Source: Allomuricauda sp.
GTDB lineage: Bacteria; Bacteroidota; Bacteroidia; Flavobacteriales; Flavobacteriaceae
Assembly: GCF_013911645.1 (NCBI RefSeq)
Contig: NZ_JACESV010000002.1
Coordinates: forward strand, 1,116,001 to 1,180,000
Reading direction: 5' to 3'
Length of the DNA stretch: 64,000 bases
Shown here: piece after piece, positions 23,625 to 31,812 of the stretch
Position numbering within the stretch: position 1 is the stretch's first letter
Layout: each line of letters starts with the position of its first letter
Position numbers and translations under genes: made by a program
The notes under the pieces: generated by a model
Database searches by the model: none
What the model was told of the DNA's origin: nothing
The model's input: the letters and a program-made list of their open reading frames with translations, nothing else

Positions 23625-25034
23625 ATGGAAGAGAATTTTAGGGATTCCATAGGCACAATTACAGAAGAAGGGAAAAGAAATTGGATTTTCCCCAAGAAAC
23701 CTAGTGGACGGTATTATAATTACCGAAAGTACGTAAGTTACTTTCTGCTGATTTTCTTGATTGCAGCTCCTTTTGTCAAAATCAATGGGCACCAATTTTT
23801 GCTGTTCAATGTGTTGGATCGGCGGTTCAATATATTTGGACTTCCGTTTTGGCCCCAGGATTTTCACCTGATTGTGGTGTCTATGATCATAGGAGTTGTT
23901 TTTATAGCACTCTTTACAGTCGCTTACGGTCGTATTTTCTGTGGGTGGATGTGCCCCCAGACCATTTTTTTGGAAATGGTATTCCGTCGTATCGAATATT
24001 GGATAGATGGTGATCGAGGTGCACAGATGCGTTTGGCTAAAGCACCTTGGACGGGCAAAAAAATCAGAAAAAGAGTGTTGAAGTGGATTATTTTCTTCAT
24101 CATCTCCTTTTTTATTGCCAATGTGTTCTTGGCGTACCTGATCGGAAGTGATCAGCTTCTGTCATATATTACCGATGGCCCTATGGCCCATTTGGGCACC
24201 ATGATCCCGTTGCTGATTTTCACAGGGGTGTTTTATTTCATCTTCGCGTGGTTTAGGGAACAAGTCTGCATCATTGCCTGCCCTTATGGTAGATTACAGG
24301 GAGTGCTTTTAGACAATAAATCCATAGTTGTAGCCTATGATCATGAACGTGGTGAAGGTGAAAACGGACGTAAAAAGTTCAGAAAAAATGAAGATCGGGA
24401 AGCGCTGGGACATGGGGATTGTATTGATTGCTTCCAATGCGTGAATGTTTGCCCTACGGGGATAGATATCCGTAACGGAACACAATTGGAATGTGTAAAC
24501 TGTACCGCTTGTATTGATGAGTGCGATCACATTATGGAAAGTATCAATAAACCCAAAGGTTTGATCAGGTACGCCAGCGAGGATGAGATCACCAACAAGA
24601 ACAAGTTTAAGTTTACCGCCCGGATGAAGGGCTATACGGCAGTACTTGTTGTGCTAACGGGTGTCCTTATTGGAATGTTGTTTATGAGAAACGAGGTCGA
24701 GGCCAATGTGCTGCGCTTGCCGGGCCAGTTGTACGAGCGTAAGGCAAATAATATCATCAGTAATGTGTACACCTATAAAATAGTGAACAAAACCACAAAT
24801 GATATCGAAAACGTTTCTTTTGAACTGATGTCGCACAAGGGCGAAATCAAAATGGTGTCCCAAGATAGTTTTACAGTTTCGGCAGAAGAGTTGACAGAAG
24901 GTACCTTGTTCATCGAAATAAATGCATCGGCATTGAACGGCGACAAGGATAAATTGAAGATCGGGGTATACAGTGGCGGTAAGCTCATAGAAACCACGGT
25001 GACCCAGTTTTTGGCACCGAGGAGCTATAATTAA
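23625..25034 (+). CDS. ccoG: cbb3 oxidase accessory ferredoxin CcoG
   Basis: The 469-residue membrane protein has about five hydrophobic segments and a polyferredoxin core: CGWMCPQT near residue 105, CIIACPYGRLQG near 217, and two 4Fe-4S motifs in CIDCFQCVNVCPTG and CVNCTACIDEC (about 265-305). The C-terminal Ig-like FixG domain faces the periplasm. CcoG reduces Cu(II) to Cu(I) for oxidase assembly in studied bacteria. ATG 23625 is preferred over GTG 23622. The CcoH-like gene begins 11 bases downstream. Confidence 0.94.
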   Translation: MEENFRDSIGTITEEGKRNWIFPKKPSGRYYNYRKYVSYFLLIFLIAAPFVKINGHQFLLFNVLDRRFNIFGLPFWPQDFHLIVVSMIIGVVFIALFTVAYGRIFCGWMCPQTIFLEMVFRRIEYWIDGDRGAQMRLAKAPWTGKKIRKRVLKWIIFFIISFFIANVFLAYLIGSDQLLSYITDGPMAHLGTMIPLLIFTGVFYFIFAWFREQVCIIACPYGRLQGVLLDNKSIVVAYDHERGEGENGRKKFRKNEDREALGHGDCIDCFQCVNVCPTGIDIRNGTQLECVNCTACIDECDHIMESINKPKGLIRYASEDEITNKNKFKFTARMKGYTAVLVVLTGVLIGMLFMRNEVEANVLRLPGQLYERKANNIISNVYTYKIVNKTTNDIENVSFELMSHKGEIKMVSQDSFTVSAEELTEGTLFIEINASALNGDKDKLKIGVYSGGKLIETTVTQFLAPRSYN

Positions 25035-25045
25035 AAAAGACAATA

Positions 25046-25492
25046 ATGAAAATTAATTGGGGAACTGGAATAGTATTGGCATTTATAGGTTTTATAACCT
25101 TCATTTTATACTTCGTCTTCAGGATGAGCACGGATGATAGTGCCAATCATGATTTGGTGACAGAGGAATATTATAAAAAAGAATTGTCCTATCAGCAGGA
25201 AATAGATGCATCAAAAAAGGCCACGGAAATGGATGCCAACCTAAAGGTTGAAAAAACAGATGAAGGCTTGTTGGTTTATTTTCCAGAGCGTTTCGATCCC
25301 AAAAAAATAAGTGGAACAGTGTCCCTATACAGACCGTCTAACAAGCACTTGGACACAAACTTTCCTTTAAGTTTGTCCAATACACATTTGCTCATACCTG
25401 ACAATCGCTTGGTAGACGGTCGCTGGGACATTTCCATAAACTGGGAATACGAAGGTAATTCCTTTTTACATAAAGAAAAATTGGTGTACTGA
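25046..25492 (+). CDS. ccoH: FixH/CcoH family protein
   Basis: A 148-residue protein with one N-terminal membrane helix (WGTGIVLAFIGFITFILYF) followed by LVTEEYYKKELSYQQEIDASKKA, the hallmark of FixH, and a beta-rich periplasmic domain. FixH/CcoH takes part in cbb3 oxidase maturation. It sits between ccoG and the DsbD_2-type gene, 2 bases before the latter's start, so all are in one operon. Confidence 0.9.
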   Translation: MKINWGTGIVLAFIGFITFILYFVFRMSTDDSANHDLVTEEYYKKELSYQQEIDASKKATEMDANLKVEKTDEGLLVYFPERFDPKKISGTVSLYRPSNKHLDTNFPLSLSNTHLLIPDNRLVDGRWDISINWEYEGNSFLHKEKLVY

Positions 25493-25494
25493 TC

Positions 25495-26205
25495 ATGTTG
25501 ACATCCGCATTGGTTCTGGGACTTTTGGGAAGCCTGCACTGCTTGGGCATGTGTGGGCCAATAGCCTTTATGCTGCCTTTGGACCAAAACAATGGTGTAA
25601 AAAAGACAGCACAACTGTCCATCTACCACTTTGGAAGGCTGTTTGCCTATGGTGTTATTGGCTTGTTGTTTGGACTTTTGGGCAAAGGATTGTCATTGTT
25701 CGGCATTCAGCAAAAACTGTCCATTGGAATAGGAGTGCTTATGATCGCTCTTGTATTGATTCCGGGAAAGTACCTGAACGGACATAAACTATTATCACCC
25801 ATATATTCCATTATTGGGAAGGTGAAATCCAAACTGGGAGCCGAACTCAAGAAAAAGACCCCGGATACCTTTTTGACCATTGGTTTTTTGAACGGTTTCT
25901 TACCCTGTGGTCTGGTGTACATGGCCCTTTTGGGAGCCATTGCCATGGGGAGTCCTTTGGAAGGTGGTCTTTATATGATGACTTTTGGCTTGGGTACCGT
26001 ACCTTTAATGTCATTGGTGGTCTATTCCAAAGGAATGTTCAATACTTCCATTAAATCCAAAATACAGAAATTGATACCGGTATTTGTGGTCATCATTGGT
26101 ATATTGTTTATTGTACGTGGGCTGGGATTGGGAATACCCTATGTTTCCCCTAAAGCTGCACCTGCAGATTCGGTATCGGCGACCATTGAATGCCATCAAC
26201 CCTAA
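25495..26205 (+). CDS. DsbD_2/TauE-like membrane protein of the cco cluster
   Basis: A 236-residue membrane protein with about six helices. It opens with LLGSLHCLGMCGPIAFML and has a matching second half motif GFLNGFLPCGLVYMALLGA, the two cysteine-containing repeats of the cytochrome biogenesis/DsbD_2 (PF13386) family often labelled sulfite exporter TauE/SafE. In cco clusters it is thought to work in copper or electron supply for oxidase assembly; a sulfite role is not supported here. The CoA-transferase gene follows after 14 bases. Confidence 0.86.
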   Translation: MLTSALVLGLLGSLHCLGMCGPIAFMLPLDQNNGVKKTAQLSIYHFGRLFAYGVIGLLFGLLGKGLSLFGIQQKLSIGIGVLMIALVLIPGKYLNGHKLLSPIYSIIGKVKSKLGAELKKKTPDTFLTIGFLNGFLPCGLVYMALLGAIAMGSPLEGGLYMMTFGLGTVPLMSLVVYSKGMFNTSIKSKIQKLIPVFVVIIGILFIVRGLGLGIPYVSPKAAPADSVSATIECHQP

Positions 26206-26219
26206 AAATTTAATTTAAA

Positions 26220-27488
26220 ATGAAAATAACATCAGCGGAAGAAGCGGTAGGAATTGTAAAATCAGGCGACCGGGTCTTTTTCCAAGGAGCGGCCATGACC
26301 CCAAACGAGTTAATCGATGCACTCTGTGAACGTCACGATGAATTGAAGGATGTAGAGATTATTTCCATCCACACCGAAGGGGATGCAAAGTATACCAGAA
26401 AACCCTATTGTGATGCCTTTACCTTGAATGCCTGTTTTGTGGGGGGCAACGTTAGAACCTTTGTAAATACGTATATGGGCGACTATATTCCGGTTTTTTT
26501 GAGTGAAATACCATGGTTGTTCGCCGACGAGTATCTTCCGTTGGATGTGGCCTTTGTACAAGTGTCGCCACCGGACAAGCATGGCTATTGTTCCTTGGGA
26601 GTATCGGTGGATGTGGCATTGCCGGCCATTAGAACGGCCAAAAAAATCGTGGCGCAGATAAATCCACAGGTACCCAGAACCCACGGTACTGGTATCGTTC
26701 ACGTGGATGAGATTGCATTTGCCACGGAGGTCAATAGGCCCATTCATGCACACCTTCCTACCGAACCGTCGGAAGTAGAGCACGAAATTGGTAGGCACGT
26801 AGCATCACTTATTGATGATGGCGCAACCCTACAAATGGGAATTGGGAACATACCCAATGCAGTGCTGTCCAACTTGGGAAACCATAAAAACTTGGGTATT
26901 CATACCGAAATGTTTTCTGATGGGGTATTGCCCTTGTTGGAAAGTGGTGTTATCAACGGAAAAGAAAAAACGGTTAAGCGAGGTAAAATAGTGGCTTGTT
27001 TTGCTGTAGGCTCCCGAAAACTGTATGATTTTATAGATGATAACCCCATTTGTGATTTTAGAGACTCGGGGTATACCAATGATACGGCCAGAATTCGAAG
27101 AAACCCTAAAGCAACGGCCATTAACAGTGCCATAGAAATTGATCTCACGGGTCAAGTCTGTGCAGATACCATCGGAGGATACCAATTCTCTGGAGTGGGT
27201 GGGCAAATGGACTTTATGAGAGGGGCATCACTTTCTAAAGGTGGGAAGCCCATCATAGCCATGTCGGCCACTACCAAAAAAGGCGTTTCCAAAATAACAC
27301 CTTTTTTAAAGCAAGGTGCAGGGGTGACCACCACACGGGCCCACATGCACTATGTGGCCACGGAGTATGGTGTGGTGAATCTTTTTGGGAAAAACCTGCA
27401 ACAGCGGGCCAAAGCCTTAATTTCCATAGCGCATCCAGACCATAGGGAAGAACTGGAAAAGGCGGCTTATGCAAGATTTCATGGTTAG
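26220..27488 (+). CDS. Acetyl-CoA hydrolase/CoA-transferase family enzyme
   Basis: The 422-residue protein is of the class I CoA-transferase family that includes 4-hydroxybutyrate and acetate CoA-transferases. The likely catalytic glutamate is E230 in GIHTEMFSDG, and the CoA-binding loop GQVCADTIGGYQFSGVGGQMDF is present. The acyl substrates cannot be inferred. It is the last gene of the cco run, 14 bases after the preceding gene and ahead of the terminator at 27509, so it is predicted to be induced with the oxidase, an unusual partner that might recycle acyl-CoA when oxygen is scarce. Confidence 0.86.
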   Translation: MKITSAEEAVGIVKSGDRVFFQGAAMTPNELIDALCERHDELKDVEIISIHTEGDAKYTRKPYCDAFTLNACFVGGNVRTFVNTYMGDYIPVFLSEIPWLFADEYLPLDVAFVQVSPPDKHGYCSLGVSVDVALPAIRTAKKIVAQINPQVPRTHGTGIVHVDEIAFATEVNRPIHAHLPTEPSEVEHEIGRHVASLIDDGATLQMGIGNIPNAVLSNLGNHKNLGIHTEMFSDGVLPLLESGVINGKEKTVKRGKIVACFAVGSRKLYDFIDDNPICDFRDSGYTNDTARIRRNPKATAINSAIEIDLTGQVCADTIGGYQFSGVGGQMDFMRGASLSKGGKPIIAMSATTKKGVSKITPFLKQGAGVTTTRAHMHYVATEYGVVNLFGKNLQQRAKALISIAHPDHREELEKAAYARFHG

Positions 27489-27508
27489 GGTGAATCATAG
27501 TTAATCAC

Positions 27509-27543
27509 AAAAAAAGGGGCAATTTTAAAATTGCCCTTTTTTT
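27509..27543. terminator. Bidirectional terminator between CoA-transferase and usp
   Basis: AAAAAAAGGGGCAATTTT pairs with AAAATTGCCC-TTTTTTT. Both strands end in a U-run, so it can end the plus-strand cco/CoA-transferase transcript and the minus-strand hemN-usp transcript. Confidence 0.9.
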
Positions 27544-27577
27544 GAATTGTATGAAACCAATCAAAAAATACAATCCA

Positions 27578-28402
27578 TTAAATTTTAAAGGTTATTACAG
27601 GAGCTTCGGAATGGTTGACAATATCCTCGCCAATACTTCCCATAAAGAAGTGGGATAGACCCTTTCTGCCGTGTGTTGGAATACCGATCAGGTCAGCGGA
27701 TATTTTGTCGCTGTAATTGATAATACCTTTTTCGACGGTATAGTCGTTAAATATCTCCACTCCAACGTTTATTTTGGCCTCGTCCAGGAATTTGGAGATT
27801 TTTTCAGAGGCATCATCGGTGCTTAAAAACTCGTCTCCCGGAGTGTTTATATAAACAAGGTGCAACTTGGCCTTTAAAAGGCCGGCCATTTTCTTGGCTT
27901 TTTTTAGGGCAGGAATACTCTCTTCCTCAAAATCACAGGCAAAAACAAAATGCTTTGGGTTAAAGCCATTGACCTCATTTCCTTTGATGACCAAAACAGG
28001 GACATCGGAAGTTCTTACCACTCTTTCGGTGTTGGAACCAATAAAAATTTCCTGAAGGCCATCTGCACCATTGGATCCCATAACAATAAGATCGGCTTTG
28101 TGTTTTTCCGCCACTTCGGCCACTTCACTGAACACTTTGTAGTGCTTTATAATGGGAATTACCTTTAGTTCTTTTAAATAAGGTTTGTCCAAAAAGTCGG
28201 CAAACCTTTGCTCTCCTAATTTTATAAGATGTACCACTTGTTCTTGGGAAATATATCCAGATTCCCCCATAATGGCGGGAGAAAGTTCCAGCATGTGCAA
28301 AACATATAGTTCTGCCTTGTGTTCCTTTGCTAAGGAAGCCGCAATTTTAAGGGCTTTTTCGGATTGATTTGAAAAATCAACCGGTACGATTATACTGTTC
28401 AT
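27578..28402 (-). CDS. Universal stress protein, tandem domain
   Basis: A 274-residue protein with two Usp domains. Both keep nucleotide-binding signatures: GSNGADGLQEIFIGSNT near residue 110-126 and GIPTHGRKGLSHFFMGSIG near residue 247-265, so unlike the protein at 15698-16606 it may bind ATP twice. It lies 18 bases downstream of the hemN stop on the same strand with no promoter visible in between, so it is most likely co-transcribed with hemN under the site at 29838-29849. Confidence 0.9.
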   Translation of the reverse strand: MNSIIVPVDFSNQSEKALKIAASLAKEHKAELYVLHMLELSPAIMGESGYISQEQVVHLIKLGEQRFADFLDKPYLKELKVIPIIKHYKVFSEVAEVAEKHKADLIVMGSNGADGLQEIFIGSNTERVVRTSDVPVLVIKGNEVNGFNPKHFVFACDFEEESIPALKKAKKMAGLLKAKLHLVYINTPGDEFLSTDDASEKISKFLDEAKINVGVEIFNDYTVEKGIINYSDKISADLIGIPTHGRKGLSHFFMGSIGEDIVNHSEAPVITFKI

Positions 28403-28420
28403 TTTGTTGCTTTTTTAAGG

Positions 28421-29779
28421 TTAAACGGTCATGGAAAATATTCGGGTATTTGGTTTTTGTCGGTGCAGTTTAAGATCAAATGCCATACTAATGTTTCTTA
28501 CAAAAGGCCTCCCTTTGTCGGTTACCTTAATTTTAGTGTCATTTATTTCTACAAGTCCATCTGCTTCCAATTCGGATAGGTTGCCCAAGATATTTCCAAA
28601 ATCCACCACTTCTTTTTCCTCGGTGTTCCAAGTAGTTTCGAATTGGCACATTATATTAAGAATGTGCTTTCTCAAGATTTCATCTTCCGTATTTAGGATG
28701 TGTCCTCTAAAAATAGGGATAACTCCGTGCGAAACCAAATTCTGATATTCTTCCACGTTCTTTACATTTTGGGCAAATCCATACCAGCTATCGCTAATGC
28801 TCGATGCTCCCAAACCGATCATAAGTTTGGTTTTTGATGCGGTATAACCCATAAAGTTTCGGTGCAGGGTTCCATTTCCCAGTGCTTTGTACAAACTATC
28901 GGTGGGAAGAGCAAAATGATCCATGCCAACATCTTTGTAACCGAACCCCGTGAGCATCTTTTTACCCATTTCGTACTGTGTTTTTTTCTCCACGGACGAT
29001 GGTAGGTCTTCATCTTTATAGCCACGTTGTCCGTTGCCTTTTATCCAAGGCACGTGAGCGTAACTATAAAAAGCGATTCTATCGGGTTTTATGGCATTGG
29101 TTTTTATCATGGTATTCTCTACATCGGCACAATCTTGAAATGGCAATCCATAGATGATGTCGTGTCCAACCGAGGTGTATCCAATTTCCCTGGCCCATTC
29201 GGTAACATTTTTCACGTTCTCAAAAGGCTGTATTCGGTTGATGGCGCGCTGAACGGTGAGGTTATAATCCTGTACGCCAAAAGAAACCCTTCTAAACCCT
29301 ACATCGTAAAGCGCTTGTAAATGTTCTTTTGTGGTGTTGTTGGGATGGCCCTCAAAACTAAACTCAACTTCGTCCGCCTTGTTTCCAAGACGCACAATGC
29401 CCTCGATGAGCATTTTTAAATTTTCCGGAGAAAAAAAGGTAGGGGTACCACCACCCAAATGGAGTTCCTTTATCAGGGGCTTGGAACCCAACAAGTCGCA
29501 ATACAGTTCCCATTCCTTTAAAACTGCCTTTATGTAGGGTAGTTCAACCTCATGTCTTTTGGTAATACGTTTGTGGCATCCGCAAAAAGTGCACAGATTT
29601 TCACAAAATGGGAGGTGTATGTATAAACTTATTCCTTCCTGTTGGCTTTCTCGAGATGCTTTTAGTACACTGGAATTCCATTTTTTTCCAGAAAAACTGT
29701 CCAGATCCCAATAGGGTACGGTTGGGTAACTGGTATATCGGGGTCCGGGAACATTGTATTTTTGAACTAATCCACACAT
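28421..29779 (-). CDS. hemN: Oxygen-independent coproporphyrinogen III oxidase HemN
   Basis: The 452-residue radical-SAM enzyme converts coproporphyrinogen III to protoporphyrinogen IX without oxygen. The start MCGLVQKYNVPGPRYTSYPT is the HemN signature; the cluster motif is CENLCTFCGC, GGGTPTF follows, and the C-terminal domain is complete. ATG 29779 is chosen on family length; ATG 29794 would add five residues and earlier starts would enter the promoter. The separate hemW gene at 766 distinguishes the two paralogues. A Crp/Fnr-type site 59 bases upstream suits an enzyme needed when the oxygen-dependent HemF or HemY route fails. Confidence 0.94.
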   Translation of the reverse strand: MCGLVQKYNVPGPRYTSYPTVPYWDLDSFSGKKWNSSVLKASRESQQEGISLYIHLPFCENLCTFCGCHKRITKRHEVELPYIKAVLKEWELYCDLLGSKPLIKELHLGGGTPTFFSPENLKMLIEGIVRLGNKADEVEFSFEGHPNNTTKEHLQALYDVGFRRVSFGVQDYNLTVQRAINRIQPFENVKNVTEWAREIGYTSVGHDIIYGLPFQDCADVENTMIKTNAIKPDRIAFYSYAHVPWIKGNGQRGYKDEDLPSSVEKKTQYEMGKKMLTGFGYKDVGMDHFALPTDSLYKALGNGTLHRNFMGYTASKTKLMIGLGASSISDSWYGFAQNVKNVEEYQNLVSHGVIPIFRGHILNTEDEILRKHILNIMCQFETTWNTEEKEVVDFGNILGNLSELEADGLVEINDTKIKVTDKGRPFVRNISMAFDLKLHRQKPNTRIFSMTV

Positions 29780-29806
29780 TGTTGTATATATCATTACATT
29801 ATAATT

Positions 29807-29849
29807 CAAAATTACCTTAGGCAAGTTGCATAGAACATGATAATTGTCA
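29807..29849 (-). promoter_or_regulatory. Crp/Fnr-type promoter of hemN-usp
   Basis: Palindrome TGATAATTGTCA (29838-29849), 23 bases, then TAATTTTG (29814 to 29807, minus strand), a perfect TAnnTTTG element. The predicted start is near 29803, 24 bases before ATG 29779. Confidence 0.82.
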
Positions 29850-29889
29850 GGATTGGTGTATGGAACCGCGAAAAATGAGTTTTTAGGCC

Positions 29890-29932
29890 TGATGAGTATC
29901 ATATTTTTCGTTATCCCAGCATAGTATCTTTA
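29890..29932 (+). promoter_or_regulatory. Crp/Fnr-type promoter of the GCS2-CBS gene
   Basis: Palindrome TGATGAGTATCA (29890-29901), 23 bases, then the -7-like TATCTTTA (29925-29932). The start would be near 29936, 30 bases before the ATG at 29966. This site and the hemN site are 40 bases apart and each has a -7 element only on its own gene's side. Confidence 0.75.
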
Positions 29933-29965
29933 AAGGGTTGTTGACTTACAATTAACTTAAGTTCA

Positions 29966-31810
29966 ATGGGAGAACATATCAAAAAGAGCACGTTTAGTGA
30001 AGAGGAACGGAAAGCGTTTGTCCAACATCTTATCGATGACGTCCAATCCTTGGAGCAAATGATTGCAGAAGGTATGATCGAAAATGATATTGTTAGGATT
30101 GGAGCCGAACAGGAAATGTGCCTGGTAAATGGTGATTATAGACCATCCCCCAAAGCCATGAAAATCATCAAAGATGTCAACGACGACCACTTTACCACCG
30201 AATTTGCAACATATAATATTGAGGCCAATCTTGACCCATATAAGTTGGAGAAGGATTGCTTCGCCAAAATGGAACAACAGCTGCGAAAATTGTTGGGCAA
30301 GGTGAAGAAAACTGCTGATAAACATGGTGTAAAGATTATTTTGACCGGTATTCTCCCTACCATAAGCAAGGAAGAGCTTGGTATGGATTTTATGACACCA
30401 ATACCTCGGTATTACCGAATAAATGAAGTTTTAAAGGCTTGGAGAGGGAATGATTTTTCGCTCAGGATCAAAGGGGCAGATGAACTTTCGCTGCATCACG
30501 ACTCGGTACTTTTTGAAGCCTGTACTACCAGTTTTCAACTCCATTTGCAGATACCCCCCGATGACTTTATCAAAAGTTACAATTGGGCACAGGCCATTTC
30601 GGGCCCTGTTTTGGGAGTTTGCTGCAATTCTCCTTTGCTTTTGGGAAAAGAACTTTGGAGAGAGACCAGAATAGCCCTATTCCAACAAAGTTTGGATACC
30701 AGGGTTTGGACAAAGGCAGTTAAGGAACAAGTGGCAAGGGTAGGCTTTGGAGAGCACTGGCAAAGGGATTCTGTGGCCGAGATTTTTAAACAAGACATTT
30801 CCTCGCACCGAATTTTACTCACAAAACCCATAACAAAAGGTTCGTTGCATGTGTTGCGGGACGGAAAAACTCCAAAATTGGAGGCGCTAAGCCTGTTCAA
30901 TAGTACAGTGTACCGATGGAATCGCCCATGCTACGGAGTGGGCAATGGAAAGCCGCATTTGCGAATTGAAAATCGGTACATCCCCTCTGGCCCAACAGTA
31001 ATCGATGAAATGGCCAATTTTGCATTTTGGGTAGGGCTTATGGCGGGAAGGCCGGAAACGTATGACGATATGCCCAACGTTATGGACTTTAGGGTGACGA
31101 AGCTCAACTTTTTTAGAGCCGCCATGAGTGGAAGGCACACGGTGTTTTCATGGTTGGACAAGACTATGACGGCAAAAGAAATTGTCAAAAAAGTATTGTT
31201 GCCCATAGCTTACAACGGATTGCGGAAATTCGATATTGATGAAAAGGATATTAATAGGCTCTTGGGCGTAATTGAAGCAAGAACGAAAAGTGGCACAGGG
31301 GCCGAGTGGCAAATCAAAAATTTTAGGGAACTTAAAAAACAGATGAAGCTGGACAGCGCCATTGTACAATTGACCAAATCCATGTACAATAACCAAGAGA
31401 CCCAAACTCCCGTCCATCAATGGAGACCAATAAGTGGAATGGCCAAAACAAAGGAATCGTTTCAATGGGTAAGGCAGGTCATGTCCACAAAGCTCATGAA
31501 GCTATACGAAGATGATTATGCCAATTTGGCCATAGCCATTATGCAATGGAACAACATACACCATATTCCTGTAGAAAATGGAAAAGGGGAATTGGTGGGG
31601 CTGCTCACCTGGAGCCATATCGAAAAGTTCGAAAAACTGGACAAGAAAGAAGCTAAGGTGTCGGATATTATGGTCAAAGATGTAATTACCGTAGAGCCCA
31701 GAACTGAAATAGAAACCGCAAGAAAAATGATGCACGATTACCAAATAGGATGTTTGCCGATTTGTGTGGACACCCATATCGTGGGTATCATAAGTAAAGT
31801 AGATTTGTAG
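29966..31810 (+). CDS. GCS2-like amino-acid ligase fused to a CBS pair
   Basis: The 614-residue protein has a glutamate-cysteine-ligase-2 (COG2170-like) domain over about residues 1-470: RIGAEQEMCLV near 45 carries the ATP/metal glutamates, then NIEANLDPYKL, SLHHDSVLFEAC and RIENRYIPSGPTVIDE. Residues about 505-614 form a CBS pair ending in HIVGIISKVDL, a possible adenosine-nucleotide sensor. GCS2 enzymes make gamma-glutamyl or similar amide bonds; glutathione synthesis is not implied, as no gshB is nearby. A zinc hydrolase gene follows after 2 bases. The promoter has a Crp/Fnr-type site, so a low-oxygen metabolite or peptide is an inference. The name is by family, not function. Confidence 0.82.
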   Translation: MGEHIKKSTFSEEERKAFVQHLIDDVQSLEQMIAEGMIENDIVRIGAEQEMCLVNGDYRPSPKAMKIIKDVNDDHFTTEFATYNIEANLDPYKLEKDCFAKMEQQLRKLLGKVKKTADKHGVKIILTGILPTISKEELGMDFMTPIPRYYRINEVLKAWRGNDFSLRIKGADELSLHHDSVLFEACTTSFQLHLQIPPDDFIKSYNWAQAISGPVLGVCCNSPLLLGKELWRETRIALFQQSLDTRVWTKAVKEQVARVGFGEHWQRDSVAEIFKQDISSHRILLTKPITKGSLHVLRDGKTPKLEALSLFNSTVYRWNRPCYGVGNGKPHLRIENRYIPSGPTVIDEMANFAFWVGLMAGRPETYDDMPNVMDFRVTKLNFFRAAMSGRHTVFSWLDKTMTAKEIVKKVLLPIAYNGLRKFDIDEKDINRLLGVIEARTKSGTGAEWQIKNFRELKKQMKLDSAIVQLTKSMYNNQETQTPVHQWRPISGMAKTKESFQWVRQVMSTKLMKLYEDDYANLAIAIMQWNNIHHIPVENGKGELVGLLTWSHIEKFEKLDKKEAKVSDIMVKDVITVEPRTEIETARKMMHDYQIGCLPICVDTHIVGIISKVDL

Positions 31811-31812
31811 CT

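Noticed and set aside
29966..31810. Calling the GCS2-like protein a glutathione-synthesis enzyme
   Set aside because: No glutathione synthetase partner is near, and the CBS fusion and hydrolase neighbour point elsewhere.
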